This document shows positions 34,892 to 47,639 of a stretch of DNA of 64,000 nt, piece after piece. The DNA comes from Eucommia ulmoides. Lineage: Eukaryota; Streptophyta; Magnoliopsida; Garryales; Eucommiaceae. A program made the translations under genes and the position numbers. The stretch lies in assembly GCA_016647705.1 (NCBI GenBank), contig CM028339.1, forward strand, positions 22,184,803 through 22,248,802, read 5' to 3'. Position 1 is the first letter of the stretch. Each line of letters opens with the position of its first letter. The notes below the pieces were generated by a model, which did no database searches, was not told the origin of the DNA, and was given only the letters and a program-made list of their open reading frames with translations.

Positions 34892-35939
34892 TAGACCTGC
34901 ATATTATGCGGTTTCAATAAAAAAAATTATATATTTATTTGAATGTTAGACATACGTACAATTGATCATTTAATTTTATAATTCATATATTTTATGAAAA
35001 TATAGAAAAAAATATTAAGAAAAAAAAAATAAAGTTACAACCAAAACAAATTGTTAGATGTCAATCTTTAAAACTATTAATGTCATCACTCATATTTAAT
35101 TTCAAAAAATAAATAAATAAGTTTTTAAAGGGGTTTTTCAAAAGTTTTTATTTATTTATTTTTTTCAAATAATGGTTTTAAAATAATATAATAGTTCTTT
35201 TTTTATATTATTTAATAGTTTCGATTTTTTTATTAAAAATTATTGGAATACTCTTTTGAGCAAATGAAATTTAATAAATTTTATATGTATTTAATAGATG
35301 GAGAAAGATAATTTTATTACATGGTTGGACAAAGAGCAGGTAAGAAAGAGATAAGTTACATATAATTAATTATAATAAAAACAACCATGAGTTATATGAG
35401 TAAATTTTAGTGATGCTTTTGTCATTTGGAAAACTTACAACAATACCTTGCGTCATTTGAAAAATATCTCCGACACCCAATTTTGTTTGATGTTAAATAT
35501 AAAATTTCTTACTTGTCCTTATTACTATACTATTAAAAAATTAATTAAAATTATCTAATAAAAGAATTACTCTTATAAACCTCTTAAAATAATTACAATT
35601 TCGGACAAATTTTGTTTATGTAATACATTTTCAATTCTGATTTTTCTTTTATTATTTTTCGGATCAATTGTTGGTTGCTACATATTTTTTCTAGTATCTA
35701 AAGAGTACTTAGTGCTGAATTTTTTATGTTGAAAATTATTCTTAGAATTAAATATTATTGGTTTATGTGATACATTTTCAATTCCATTTTTTAATTACAT
35801 TGGGGATCAAATGATGGTTTGTTACAATTTTTTGAGTATGTAAAGAGAAATGCTACTGATTTTTTGAAATTTAAAATTATTCTAAGAACTAAATATTTTT
35901 TTATTTATGAAATTTACTTAGAATTTGTATATAAACTAT
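34892..35939. other. AT-rich intergenic DNA
   Basis: Over 75% A+T with no gene seen. At 35400-35500 GTCATTTGGAAAACTTACAACAA and GCGTCATTTGAAAAATATC resemble a decayed MULE terminal repeat, without a partner. Confidence 0.55.
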
Positions 35940-36061
35940 TTAATTTAGGGGGATTTTAATATGGGCCCCAAAGCCCACCAATATATCATACATATACCTA
36001 TCCATAGCTTTTATTTAGCATAAAACCCATGTTCATTACGTGCAGTGAACTCGTTGGAGGA

Positions 36062-39000
36062 AGCGCGTGAATGGTGAATCTATAAGGTGAGTGATCTTTC
36101 TCAAAATTCCATAATTGAACCTTCCATCCTCAGATTCGTGCTCAGAATCTTGGTATAGAAAGTTTATATTCATCTTCTTCCCCAAAAAAATCGCAAACCC
36201 CATTTTCCTCCCCAGCCGTTCGCCGCCTGTCTGCTGTAATCACGGTGCATTGTCTGTGTCACACACCAGATTCAGCCGTCGTCGACTAACGTTGCCGTCG
36301 TCATCACTTACCGTAGCCGTAGCCGTCGCCGTAAACGTCGCCGACACGTTGGGGGCTTCACGGGCGCTGTAACAGTAGCTTGCCCTCGCCTTCCAGTTGC
36401 CGTTCAAGCGTCGTCTCCGTTCAATTCCAGCCGCTGTCGTCGTCAATTTGAAGCCGTCGGCGACCATACCTGTAAGTTTTATCCCAATTTAAGCTGTTTG
36501 AATTTCTAGGGTTTAGGATGATGCGAACATTGAGTAGTACCGCTTTGATTTGGTGTTGAGATGTTGATGCACATTAACAATCATATATATATTGTTTGTT
36601 GTGTTCTTGAATTTGGGTTGTTAGGAATGTTAATGCAAAGCAAAAATCCATCTCCCCCTTCCATTGTTCATAGTTTTGGCCATCTCAACACCAAGCCATG
36701 TTTGTATTGATTCTTGCTTACTTGTTGATTGGAGTTTAATTCAAAATTAGGGTTAGGAATGTGGAGAAATCAAAATCAAAATTTTGGTGTGGGATGGTGA
36801 ATGCACATTAATAATCATATATTGGTTGTTTTCTTATTGACTTTAGGTTGTGATGAATGTTAATGCATAGCAAAAATTCATTTCCCTCCCTTGCACTGTT
36901 CAAATGTGTGGTGTTAAGATGGTAAATGGGCAGTAAAAATTATATGTTGTTGTTGTGTTCTTGAAGTTTGAGTTCTTATGAATGTTAATGTAAAGAAAAA
37001 AACTATCTCTCCGTGCATTGTTGATATTTTGGGTGTTAGTGCTTGAGTTCTTAAAATATTTACTGTTAGGGTTGTTAAATTGTTGATGTGTAGCAAAATC
37101 ACATATATGTAGTTGTGTTCTTGAATTTTGCTTTTGGTTTCATCACAAATAGAGATGGCCATTGTTCATGTTATCAATTTTTGTTTCCAATGACAAAATT
37201 GTTTGAATACTTAATGTGTAGCCACCAATCCTGAGGTAGTTTACTGTGTAGCAAAAATCACGAATTAAAATACTTGTTTTGGATTGACAATTTATTACGT
37301 TTCACTATTTGTGTGGGATTTTTATCGAATTTTTAATGTTGTGTAATATTTGATATTTGATATTTAATTAGTGTATATCAAAAAAATATGTTTGATTTAT
37401 ATAGATTATTAATGTGTAGAAAAAAACACGAATTGAAGACTTGTTTTAGATACACAATTTGAGACTTTTTCGCTGATGATTTGTGGTTGTTGGTCAATCG
37501 TTACTGGGATGTAAACATTAATGTGTAGTTAATGTGTAGCAAAAATTGATGTTTGGTTAATAGAGATTGAAATTGTGAAGCAAAATTCAACAATTAAATA
37601 CTTGTTTTTGAATTATACCATTCGTCCTCTATATTGTTAATGTTTAGATGTTGAATTTTTGTCCGACACCGGAATTGTTTCTTAGGTAATGGCGGGTGCA
37701 TCCGACAGTGATCCAATATCTCATAATCAAGCTAGGGGCAAACAATATCGATGTAATTTACGTAGCTTCTATGATTTAATGGGAAAAAATCGAAGGAAAT
37801 TTCGTCCTGCCCATATTGATATGATGTCGTCTACTCCGCTTTGGCCTTTCTTTAAGGCATTCGTTGACGGCAGTGTCGTGGTCCAACGATGCACTAAAAG
37901 TGACCAGGATATCTTTGCGCTGTTGAAGTATTATAATCAGTAAAAATTGTTACTTATCATATCGATAAAATTCTGTTGCAATGTTATTTACTGTCTAACT
38001 CTAATTTTCTGAACATTTTTTTTATTGTCTTGCGTATTGGACAGAGGTAGGAAAGCTTTTGTGTTTGGCGGTAAAAGTATTTCTTTGAGTTCGAGAGATA
38101 TATCGTTAATCTTTGGAATAAAAAATGGGACCAAAGCAGTTGAACACACGTATGCGAAGAAGATTATGAGTCTATTTGTTTAACGATGTTTTGTTGGAGT
38201 GGACCAAGTCTCAACGAGAGTGATATTACAGACGATCGACACGATTATTGATCGGAACGATCACGATGACGTTGAGGATGTCGTAAGGTTGATGTGTTTG
38301 TACGCTTTTGTGACTTGCTTTTTTGCAACTACCGGTACAAATATCGGATGGTCGTTTGTGTAAATGGTAGAGGACTTGCATGCAATGTCTGAATATGCAT
38401 AGGCTGATGCTATTGCGAAGGGGGTAAATGATTCTACCCCTAATAACATTGACAAACCATACGCGATTCGTGGTTGCATCATCGCTATATTGGTAAGTTG
38501 TTTATAGGTGCAATAACAAATGTTGTATATATTCTTGTTTGTTGATGTAACAATTTTTTCTAATTTCTATATGTTGTTACTCTTAGTATATGTTTTGCGA
38601 GCGTTCAACCTTGTTAGATCCAGACTACAATCACCAAGCTATGCCAGTGGGCGGTGATGTCAGTTGGATCGGCATTCCTCGTTTCACCCGTTGGAATTTG
38701 TCTACTTTAAAGAACGTGTTGCACGGTGTGAATGAACTCAATGAAAATCAGGTTAGTGCCAATTGCATCTTTGAAATATTATATGTATATCATTAAAGGG
38801 GTGGTTGTATAATTTATAATAATTTTACTGTATAGCAAAAGTTACGTGTGTTGTGTCATTTATAAGAATGTTATTACATATTGATTATTAATGGTATTTT
38901 ACCATGCGGTTGCTCATGTTTTGTGGGGGTGTTTATATGACTGAGTAACAACGGTTTTGTTAACCCCATCTTTTCAAAATTGAACTTTCATTAACAAAAA

Positions 39001-41320
39001 TTAAAAAAAAAATAGAAAAATAAGATTAAAGCTTGAAAAAACAAGAGCAAAAAATGGTTGCTTATTATTTGTATCCTTTAGTCATGCTTTACAGCTCGCA
39101 CATTTTTTCAATTGATTTTACTCTTTCTAGTAGCAACGAAATATAATAATGTTGGCTATGGAGATCTGTTTTACTCAATTAATAATGGAGTATATTCTGG
39201 TAAAAGGGAATCCAATGAAATTATTCAAATGAAGTTGGTAAGCTTTTTTCAAGCATTATTTGTTCACAAGCACGTGTTATACGTTGAACTATGTCTTCTG
39301 CAGGGAACAATCATTTGTGCATTATGCTTCTGTACAATGTTACTGCACAGAGACATTTAATGTGCATATATATGTAAGAAATGTTACTGCACAGAGACAT
39401 TTAATGTTCATCAATAAATTGCATGGTTTCGTTCAAAAAATGAACAGTTTCTTTTAAAAGTGCATCAATAATTACCTTTTTTAAAAGATTGTTAATTTAA
39501 GTTGCGTGTTCTACTGTTTTCAGGTAATCTCTGACGATCTGGTGCCATCAGCTATGGAAGAGTTGTATGTATTCGGGGCCTAACCAACGGCAACATCAGC
39601 TGACTTACCTCCCTCCGAGCAACAACCTCCGGACGAGCTCACTGAAATCAAGAAGCAATTGGAGTATTCGTTGAATCAAAATAGTGAATTGGAAGCGGAG
39701 AATGTCCATCTTCGCTCTGAGTTGAAAACTCGTGACGAGTTGATAACGTCGTTGATGAAACAGTTAGATGATTTGGCAGAACGGACGACCATCATTGATG
39801 CAGAACAATTACCCCAAAAAAAATCCGTTGCCGAATTAGCTTCATCTCCAAGTATTAAAAGTCTTGAACATGCCGAACTACAAACTTCTATGGTAAGGGA
39901 GATTAAACGGCAAAAAAGAAAACCCGCACGAAAGTCAGATTACGTGTATGAGAGGGTTAAAAAGCGAAGTAAAAAGGAGTGTGTTCAGGTAGTGATTGAT
40001 GTGGATAAGATCTCGTTGATACATCGAATGACTAGAAGGAAACCCGAAAAACTTCTAAACAAAAAAAGATGCGTGGTGGCCAAATTACTAGACGAAAGTG
40101 ATTGAGATAAAATAAAATCCATACATGAAACACATGATGATGCGTATGTATTCGTTATATTTACTTCGAATCAATTTGTACTTTTTTCTTAAATTCCCTA
40201 TTTACTTTATTGATTTAATTTTTCGTCTTGCAGTGACCTAGCATGGATTGGATTGGATGGCTTCATTGGCGTTCGTTTCGGCGACATAATCGATCTCCTA
40301 AAAGGAGAACAATTGTCTAGTAGAGTAAGAAAATATATTGGATTTCGTGTATTTAAATGAATACATAAACTTGATTTTTTGTGGACTCGTTCTTTTGTAG
40401 GTGATAGATACGTTTGCCGAGATAATACACCATCGCCAAATTGAAATTTTTAATGGCAGTTCAAATGTTGATGCTCCCCATAGGGTGTTTGTTATGCCAA
40501 GTCTTTCTTGGGTAACTTCCTTTGCCACGGTGTTTGATTAAAGTATATTTTGGTGCATTTATATTTCTAGTCTAGAGAGGCAATCATTCGGGGTCAAATG
40601 GACAAACAATTCAATATAGGTGTTGCTGGGAAATATGAGACGATAATGTTCTCGATAAACACTCCTGGGAGGAAATCTTCACCGTCGCACTGAACATTAC
40701 TTACTTTCGAGATGGAGCATGGGACTTTAAATCACTACAACTCGCTATATAGTCTCAATTCACATGATCCGCATTTCGAGAGCGCCAAACTTATAGTAAT
40801 TTTTAAGATATTTTACGAATTAATTGATTATGAGTTTACAATAATAATCCTACATGCCAATTGCACTCTTATACATTAATTTAGTGTTATTATTTGTTTA
40901 ATTTTAACTGGTGATTTCATTGTTTGTAAAATATAGGTGGATTATATTAACAACTATTTCACTCGGTATGCGACTTCGTCAAGCGCTTCTACACAAGAAC
41001 GATCGATAACTTTGGAGCCTGTTTATGACACGCCTCAGCAAAGGGTTGATCGGTAAGTGTGGATTTTGATTTGAATTAGGTTTGTAAGAATAAGCGATAT
41101 TTATAATAGAAATTTGTATGTTTTTTTTTTTGCCAGACCTGACTGTGGATTAATATTTACCTATATAATAAGGCAATTCGTCCTTTAGCAACGAGCGAAC
41201 GTCAAACGTGAATGCAAAACCAGAATAGCAACGGTGGAAAGGGCAGATCTTATCAAGGACATAATAAATGACAAACATAGTTGTTGGACTTTTGATTCAT
41301 TTTATGCGCAGAGCAGTTGA
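36062..41320 (+). pseudogene. ULP1/C48-like protease gene of the MULE, multi-exon
   Basis: Coding starts at ATG 37689 (MAGASDSDPISHNQ) after a 5' leader with donors at about 36088 and 36473 and an acceptor at about 37685. Further likely exons: 38043-38491, 38587-38751, 39132-39240, 39524-40105 (coiled coil NSELEAENVHLRSELKTRD and Lys/Arg-rich, nucleus-type runs), 40234-40324, 40401-40511, 40571-40795, 40937-41052 and 41137-41320, most with GT/AG borders. The protease fold is in the last four: a His in PSPSH followed by a TGA where Trp is expected, HYNSLYS, and the catalytic Cys in PDCGLIFTYIIRQF. ULP1-type enzymes remove SUMO from proteins. In-frame stops (38179, 39583, 40691, 41189 region) and a lost donor at 37940 indicate a pseudogene. 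Confidence 0.8.
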
Positions 41321-42243
41321 GCGTGATGGGTTTGTGTACAATTTTTTTTATTTTATATTATTTTGATTAAATGATTTACTTGTTTCTACACTTATTTGAC
41401 GTTTTGACTTTTTTATGATAGATGTGATTCATGACTAATCTCGATGTGTGTGTGTATCTCTTGTTTCTTAATCAAGTTCATGCATGAAAATGTCTAAGTC
41501 GAGTAATGTTATCAGACACAATTGTTTGTTCTATTAAAACTTACTGTGAACTAATTATTTCGGTGCAATAAAAAATATTGTATATTAATATTTGTAGTAA
41601 TTGTTGTGAGCTGATAATTGTTGAGAGCAGAGCACCATCCGTGTGCTGTGTACCACCATTTGGAGTGTTTGTTAAAGTCTTTTAGGTCTCGTTTGGTAAC
41701 TGTCACTTCCCTCATTCATGGTCTCGTTTAGAAATCCGCATGACCTAAATTACTGTATATTAATTATTTCGCTATAATAAAAATTACTGTAAAGTCATAT
41801 ACATATTGTACTCCGTGGATACACATCTAACTACCGGATCTTCCGGAATTCGAGTTGAATAAAAATTTATTTTGTATTAATTATTCCATTACAATAAGAT
41901 ATTACTGTGAAGTAATATTCATATATTATTTCTTGTTTTTTATTTGCTTAATAAATCATTGTATGCGCTGAATATTCGTGTCTTTTAATCATTTAATTCA
42001 TCTTCATTAAAATATTACGTAATTTGGTTAAAATAATCGATTTTTTTTGTCACCAATTTTTTTTTTTCTTGGCACAAGAATATAACCAAAAACATAAAAT
42101 TAGCATAACAAATCATAAAAAATAAAAACCAATTGATAAAACGATTCTAGTCATGAAAACATCCACACGAATGTTGAATTGTTCAAAAATAAATAGAAAC
42201 TGTTGCTCCAAAAAATAATGAAAGTCTAATAAATGATGTCATC
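41321..42243. other. Non-coding spacer between the two convergent MULE genes
   Basis: AT-rich; should contain both 3' ends. It carries several degenerate copies of ATTACTGTRWAGTAATATTCAT and TTTCGCTATAATAAAAATTA, a motif family also present in the 5' leader intron of the ULP-like gene (36600-37640). Confidence 0.5.
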
Positions 42244-44294
42244 TCATATGGGTTCTTTGCATGTTTTCCTATTGTGTCCTTTCCCACCGCAGCGACTGCA
42301 CCTCAATGTTCCTTTCTTGAATTCTCCCTTTGATGGGATCCTCGTTTTCTTCGGTCGTCCCCTAGGTCGTTCGGTAACTGGTGGTAGTATTACAATATCT
42401 TCTTGTTTCGTCTCTTTCTTCCCCGAAGTTGGCACAACAAAAATTCCATCCTCGTAGCTTAAACAGTAAAAGGACATGTGGAAGTAATCCTCTACATATG
42501 AGTTCAAATCTCCACCGGTCTTTGTAATGGCAGCGCAAGCGTGTGCACACGGTATCCCGTTGTCCCTCCAATCGAAACAAGAACACGTTTGGTTTTTTAG
42601 GTCCACGAGTACAGAAGGGTCTGATTGGACCTCGAAAACTCCATTCACAGATTCACGCACCACCTATGTCCTGCATTCTTCCAATCTTTTTAGCATTTGT
42701 TTCTCGATTATCTCACACAGAATATTGTTCACCCCCGAAGCCATGTTACGTTGTTTTGTACGTTGCTCCATTAAGTCAAAACAAATTCGATCGACAACTT
42801 TGTGAATTAGCAGGTGTCTAGCTTCAGCAATCCATCCATTGAATGACTCTGCGGCATTGGATGTCAATTCACCGTATCTTCAACCTTTGAAGAACGCATT
42901 TGTCCAATTCTCTCTAGGCAAATCATCAACCCAATCAGAAATATACTTGGATCCCTCTGCTTTTAGATCTGCCAATAGTGTGTAAAGTCGAACTCTATTT
43001 TTGCTTTGTAACACTCACGTAACAACCACAACAACCGTTGTTTTACCACTGGTAAACGAGCTCCAATTTTTTCCTTCAAATTCATTGTTAAGTGGTTCAA
43101 ACAAAATGAATGGTATGCATTTGGGAATACCTTTTTCACAGCTTTTATTAACCCTGCATGTCGATCAGATACGAATGTCATTACACGTTCCGGTGGTAGA
43201 ACATTAACTAGATGTTTTAGAAACCATTCCTAGTGGATTTCCGTTTCTGAGTCAACGATTCCAAAAGCCAATAGATATATACCTGTCAGCAAATGACAAA
43301 AGTCTTGTTATTCAATATAAATAATATTCAATGTACATCGAATATTATTACTAAATTAACAGTAATAATTATTTTTTCGCTGTATAACAAGAATATTACA
43401 TCGTACACAACAACGACAAATTGATTAGCACGTCAAAAAACAACTAGATTTTTTACCCCCGCTTACCGTTATTTCCATCTTTGCCGGTCGCGCCAAGCAA
43501 CGTGCCTTTATACTTTGCTTTCAGAAACGTTCCGTCGAGAAATAGTAGAGGTCGTACATATTTAAACCCTACTATGCTAGCACCGAATGAAACAAAAAGT
43601 CGGTTAAAACAACCAGTACTCATATCATATTCAATTTCAAAACAGGTTCCCTAGTTTGTCTCCATGCACACTTCTTTGTACCATCTCAACTCGTCATATC
43701 CACTACGATAATCCCCAAAAACATCTTCTCTAGCCTTTTCAACCCCCCACCATGCATGGTGATAACTTATGTCCAACCCATAGTTATTTTTAAATTCTTT
43801 GACGACATCAATAAGGCGTTTTAGTGGTTGAACCTTTAGCGTGTTTTTTTTATACAATTCGACACAATTTTGGAATTAATTCTACCATTTTGCCTGGTTC
43901 TAACTGCAGCACCACACGTATGAATATTGTTTATTTTCTTGATGTAAAAAAATCCATTCTTACTATCGATGCTTGCACGTACGAACCATTCACATCCTTG
44001 CTCAATCTTCTATGCGCAATATGCTACAACATGAGATGGTTCGTTCTTATGATAATCAAATTTGAACCCAATTTCAATAGAATACTTTATCAAACATTCC
44101 CTAAAATCATTAGCCCCACCTTTAAAAACTTGCCCTACCTCACGAATTAAATACCTCCAATCAGCAGACATTGTTGTCGACTTGTTCGGGCGGTACAGTA
44201 TCAATAAATTTTCATCTTCGTCACTCTCTGTATTTTTGCTATAGTAATCAGTATTAGTTCTAGTTGCATTTCCGCTACTCTCTCCAACAGGCAT
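42244..44294 (-). pseudogene. MuDR-type transposase
   Basis: ATG at 44294. Regions on the minus strand: a DNA-binding segment (CEWFVRASIDSKNGFFYIKK..HTC), the MULE core with first Asp in LLFLDGTFLKAKYKG and second in TFVSDRHAGL, a C-x2-H motif (CLNHL), NAAESFNGWI, then a SWIM zinc finger (CSCFDWRDNGIPCAHA) and a CCHC knuckle (CSRCGGKGHNRKTC). A 184-bp intron (43466-43283, GTAAGC..GACAG) joins KDGNNG to IYLLAFGIVDSE in frame. Inactivating changes: stop after VVAYCA (44010), frameshift near 43855, stop at 43651, stop after DSETEIH, and a shift near 42965. It would cut and paste the element. Confidence 0.9.
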
Positions 44295-44440
44295 CTAGTC
44301 TGTTCAAACAATTTTAGACGTACATCAAATATTCAGCCAAAAAATAACTATACTACAATACTCAAACATGAAAGGCTTTGGGCCCATAATATTTTCCAAT
44401 GAAACTGTTGCTCAACAATGCGTGTTGTACAATAAAAAAT

Positions 44441-44725
44441 TCAACCAATTGTAACTGTATATTAAAATTCAACCCAATTATAACGGTACATTAAAAATAT
44501 TGAATAAAATATTATTGTATAGTAATGTTCATTCCAATTATAACTGTATAGTCATATTTACCGCAATTATAAATTGTACATCAATATTCAACCAATTATA
44601 ATTGTATATTAATATTATGTCCAATTATAACTGTATTATAATATTTAACCCAATTATAACTGTACATCGATATTCAACCAATTATAACTGTATATAAATA
44701 TTCAGTCCAAAAATAGCTTTATAGT
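44441..44725. repeat. Minisatellite of CCAATTATAACTGTA units
   Basis: Around nine irregular units of 28-36 bp, each with CCAATTATAACTGTA followed by TATTAATATTCAA or similar, upstream of the transposase start on its own strand. Confidence 0.85.
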
Positions 44726-44769
44726 AATATTCAACAAAGTAATTATGTGCAAAATCAAGAATTGACCCA

Positions 44770-45125
44770 AGTGGCCTTGCTCATGCCGTTTCTCTCTCTA
44801 AAAATTCAAGACCCACAACTCTCTCTAGAATTGCACAATTAAAATGCAATTTTCAGATCTAATTCTCACTGCATAATGGAACTTCCCATGATGGTTGGAC
44901 AAAACAAAGAAGATAATAGACAAAAATAAATTAGAAGGAGAAATATTAAATTTGAAGAACAAATTCTACAGTGGGCCTTGTTCATGCTGTTTCTCTCTCT
45001 AAAAATTCAAGACCCACGACTCTCTCTCTAGAATTGCACAATTAAAATGCAACTTTCAGATCTAATTCCCATTGCATTTTGGAACTTCCCATGCCGGTTT
45101 GGACAAAAAAAAAAAGAAGATAATG
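44770..45125. repeat. Direct duplication of about 155 bp in the MULE leader
   Basis: Two copies about 200 bp apart (44770-44925, 44972-45125), both containing TTTCTCTCTCTAAAAATTC, AGAATTGCACAATTAAAATG and TGGAACTTCCCATG. They lie in what should be the 5' region of the transposase gene. Confidence 0.85.
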
Positions 45126-45168
45126 GAGAGTGAGGACACATACCGATTGAAAGAACAAGAATCGTTGC

Positions 45169-45272
45169 TGACTTGCTGCTGTTCGTTTGCAGAACTTGCC
45201 AAGCCGCTGCTATTTTTTCGTGACTTGCTGCTGTTCGTTTGCAGAACTTGCCAAGCCGCTGCTGTTTTTTCA
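45169..45272. repeat. 52-bp tandem duplication
   Basis: TGACTTGCTGCTGTTCGTTT begins at 45169 and 45221, with AACTTGCCAAGCCGCTGCT in both copies. The minus-strand open frame across it (45062-45526) is probably repeat-derived. Confidence 0.9.
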
Positions 45273-45577
45273 TTTTGCAATTTAGGGCAATAGAAACTAT
45301 GAATATATGGTATGATCAACACAATATCTTCCAGTTTTGCAGCTTTGAATGTGTGATTTTGGTTGTTATTCCCTTGTTTAGCTTGATGTTGTTTCCAAAA
45401 ATACATTGACCCCCGATTTCTTGCCAAGCCGCGTGTGAAGAATTCTGCTGAAATATTTGGGGTTTTCTCCAAATATAAATAATTATATGGGTTTTGTTTG
45501 GTTTGGGCTTGATTATTGGGGCCCATTTTAATATGTAATAAAAAAGTGGATGTCTAATTAAAAATCTCTTAATTTAG

Positions 45578-45588
45578 TTATAGGTTTG

Positions 45589-45621
<33 letters not shown>

Positions 45622-46577
45622 ATTTGGTGAAGGTTTCATATGAGAATTTATTTAGTAATATTTTCACTCAAATTAAAAAACAATGAGCTTGTGAATTTTT
45701 TAATTGTTATTTTTTACTCTTTATTATGTTTGCACATTTTATCTCGTTTTTGTATATGAAATTATTTGCATAAAAAGAAAAAAAAAATCATTACCTCTAT
45801 CAACATTAATATGAAAAACAAAGAATATAAAAAATGATCAAAATAATATATTTTTTTAAAAATAAAAAGTATAGTAATTATGAAATTATTTGCATAAAAA
45901 GAAAAAAATTCATTACTTTTATCAACACTTACATGAGAAACAAAGAATATAAAAAATAAAAAGGAAAGATTTTTTTTTAAAAAAAAAAATAAAAATAAAA
46001 AATCTAGTAAGTGAAACATTTATAGTTTTCATTTATTTATTTATTTATCTTTTAAAACTTATTTAAATAAAATGTTAATTAAAGAGAGAAGATTGAGAAG
46101 ATTGGATTTTGTGGGCATTTAATAAGGATTTTAAAAGTGTGAATTGAGAATGAATGAAAATGTAAGAAATATATTTATTGAGCTCTCATTCATTCTCAAG
46201 TTTTGTTTTCTACTTTTAGTATATAGATATAGATGTTAAACAAATCATGGGTTTTGGCTTCTATTAGTATAGAGTATTTGAAAATGGACCAATTTTCAGT
46301 TTTATTACATCAAAAGTTCAAAGTAGATTAGTCCCTAAAACTGCAATTGCAAAAGAAGTTTTTTCATCTCTTAATGTTCAAAATCGATTTAAGGCATTGC
46401 ATGAACGAGATTGTCTGATTACATATTGGGAGAATTATTATTAATTAATCAAATAAGAGCAATCTAAGGCATAGGATAAGATTTATTAATGACTTGAAGA
46501 AAACCATGTTATCTATTGTTTCTAAGTTAAACAATGAATCTTCAATTGTATATCAATGGTTAACACAAGTTGGTGGC
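45578..46577. other. AT-rich intergenic DNA
   Basis: A run of about 30 T at 45590-45617 and a near-tandem duplication at 45758-45975 built on GAAATTATTTGCATAAAAAG. No gene seen. Confidence 0.6.
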
Positions 46578-46990
46578 GACTGACTTGAAATCAAAATCTC
46601 TTTTGGTTGAGAGTGACTGACTTGAAATAAAAATCTCTTTTGGTCGAGAGTGATTGACTTGACATTGAAATCCTTTTTGGTTGGGAGTGATAACTTAAAA
46701 TTGACATCTCTTTTAGTCTAGAGTGCCTGACTAGAAAGTAAAATCCCTTTTGATCAGGAGTGATTGACTTGAAATTGACATCCTTTTGGTCAAGATTGCT
46801 AGACTTGAAAATAAAATCCCTTTTGCACAGGGATGATTGGCTTGACATCGAAATCCATTTTTGACGTGAGTAACTGACCTGAAATTGATAATGATTTTGG
46901 TTAAGAGTGCTCGACTTGAAAGTAAAATCCCTTTTCGTCGGGATTGCCTGACTTAAAACTAAAATCCCATATGGTCAGGATGATAATATG
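46578..46990. repeat. 37-bp minisatellite, about 11 copies
   Basis: Units begin GACTGACTTGAAAT at 46578, 46615, 46652 and onward, each with AAATC(T/C)CTTTTGGT and GAGAGTG or similar. Later copies drift and slip by a few bases. The minus-strand open frame with repeated FKS residues (46591-46848) is a product of the repeat. Confidence 0.9.
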
Positions 46991-47639
46991 AAGTCGGAAT
47001 GCTTTATATGTCATATAGCAGAGACATATAAATCAAATAATGATGATCTAACTTTTGGCTGCCAAAATCCTAGTGTTGGTATGCTTTATAAGTACAAAAA
47101 TTCCTCAATGTTGGAGGATTTTATTTCATGGAAGGTTACTCTAATTTTGTATCCCTGGTCAGTTTCCTTGATAATGAGGGCAACGAGGTCTCCATCACAT
47201 GAATTCAGTTGGCATCTTTGGATTATTGATCGCTAAAAAAATACCCTTAATTGATATTGCAATACTAATGTAGTATGGTATTTAAGTAATGTATCAAACC
47301 ATAGGGATTGGTCTTGTAATTATCAATTTTTAATTATTTTTCTTTCTTTAACGGAAACAAATTTCGATTTTGAATTTTGGGGTTTTTAATACTAGAAAAA
47401 TAAATATTAAATCTACAAACAAAATAAAATAGAGAACCAAGTTAGGAATTGTGGGCTTAGTATTTTGAGTATTTTGTTATTTTCATATTTTCTATTCAAA
47501 TTGGATTTGTGCAAACTAAAGAAGAGAGAGTTTCCTAATTTATTTTGAATTGATTTTTCTTCCTAATTTTCCTATGCTTCCTGATTCTTTGGGATCTTGA
47601 TTAATGTCCATTTAGTCTCTCCATTGACTTTCCTATTCT
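46991..47639. other. Non-coding DNA with an LTR-edge-like segment
   Basis: The plus-strand frame at 46988-47236 has no recognised motif. 47275-47350 (TATCAAACCATAGGGATTGG, then TAATTATCAATT) resembles the inner edge of an Athila-type LTR read in reverse, similar to 49195-49260. Confidence 0.4.

Larger units (their letters stand above)
35949..45568. mobile_element. Kaonashi-like Mutator element with ULP-like protease
   Basis: A 9620-bp element bounded by the perfect 9-bp duplication TTAATTTAG (35940-35948 and 45569-45577), the size expected for Mutator superfamily insertions. Ends are only weakly inverted: GGGGGATTTTAAT at left and the inverse of ATTAAAAATCTC at right, with an offset shared ATGGGCCCCAA. 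It holds a transposase on the minus strand (42244-44294) and a multi-exon ULP/C48-like gene on the plus strand (36062-41320), pointing at each other. Plant Kaonashi (KI) MULEs are known to have lost long TIRs and to carry ULP-like genes, which fits. Both genes have stops, so the copy is now non-autonomous. Confidence 0.9.

Noticed and set aside
36240..36467. Ala/Thr/Val-rich minus-strand frame antisense to the MULE leader
   Set aside because: It overlaps the 5' leader of the ULP-like gene, is driven by repeated CCGTCG trinucleotides, and has no known domain.
45062..45526. 154-codon minus-strand frame rich in Asn, Gln and Ser
   Set aside because: It spans a 52-bp tandem duplication that changes frame and lies in the leader of a transposase gene; no known domain.
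46591..46848. 85-codon minus-strand frame with repeated FKS residues
   Set aside because: It is the translation of a 37-bp minisatellite, so the repeats are DNA-level and not a protein.
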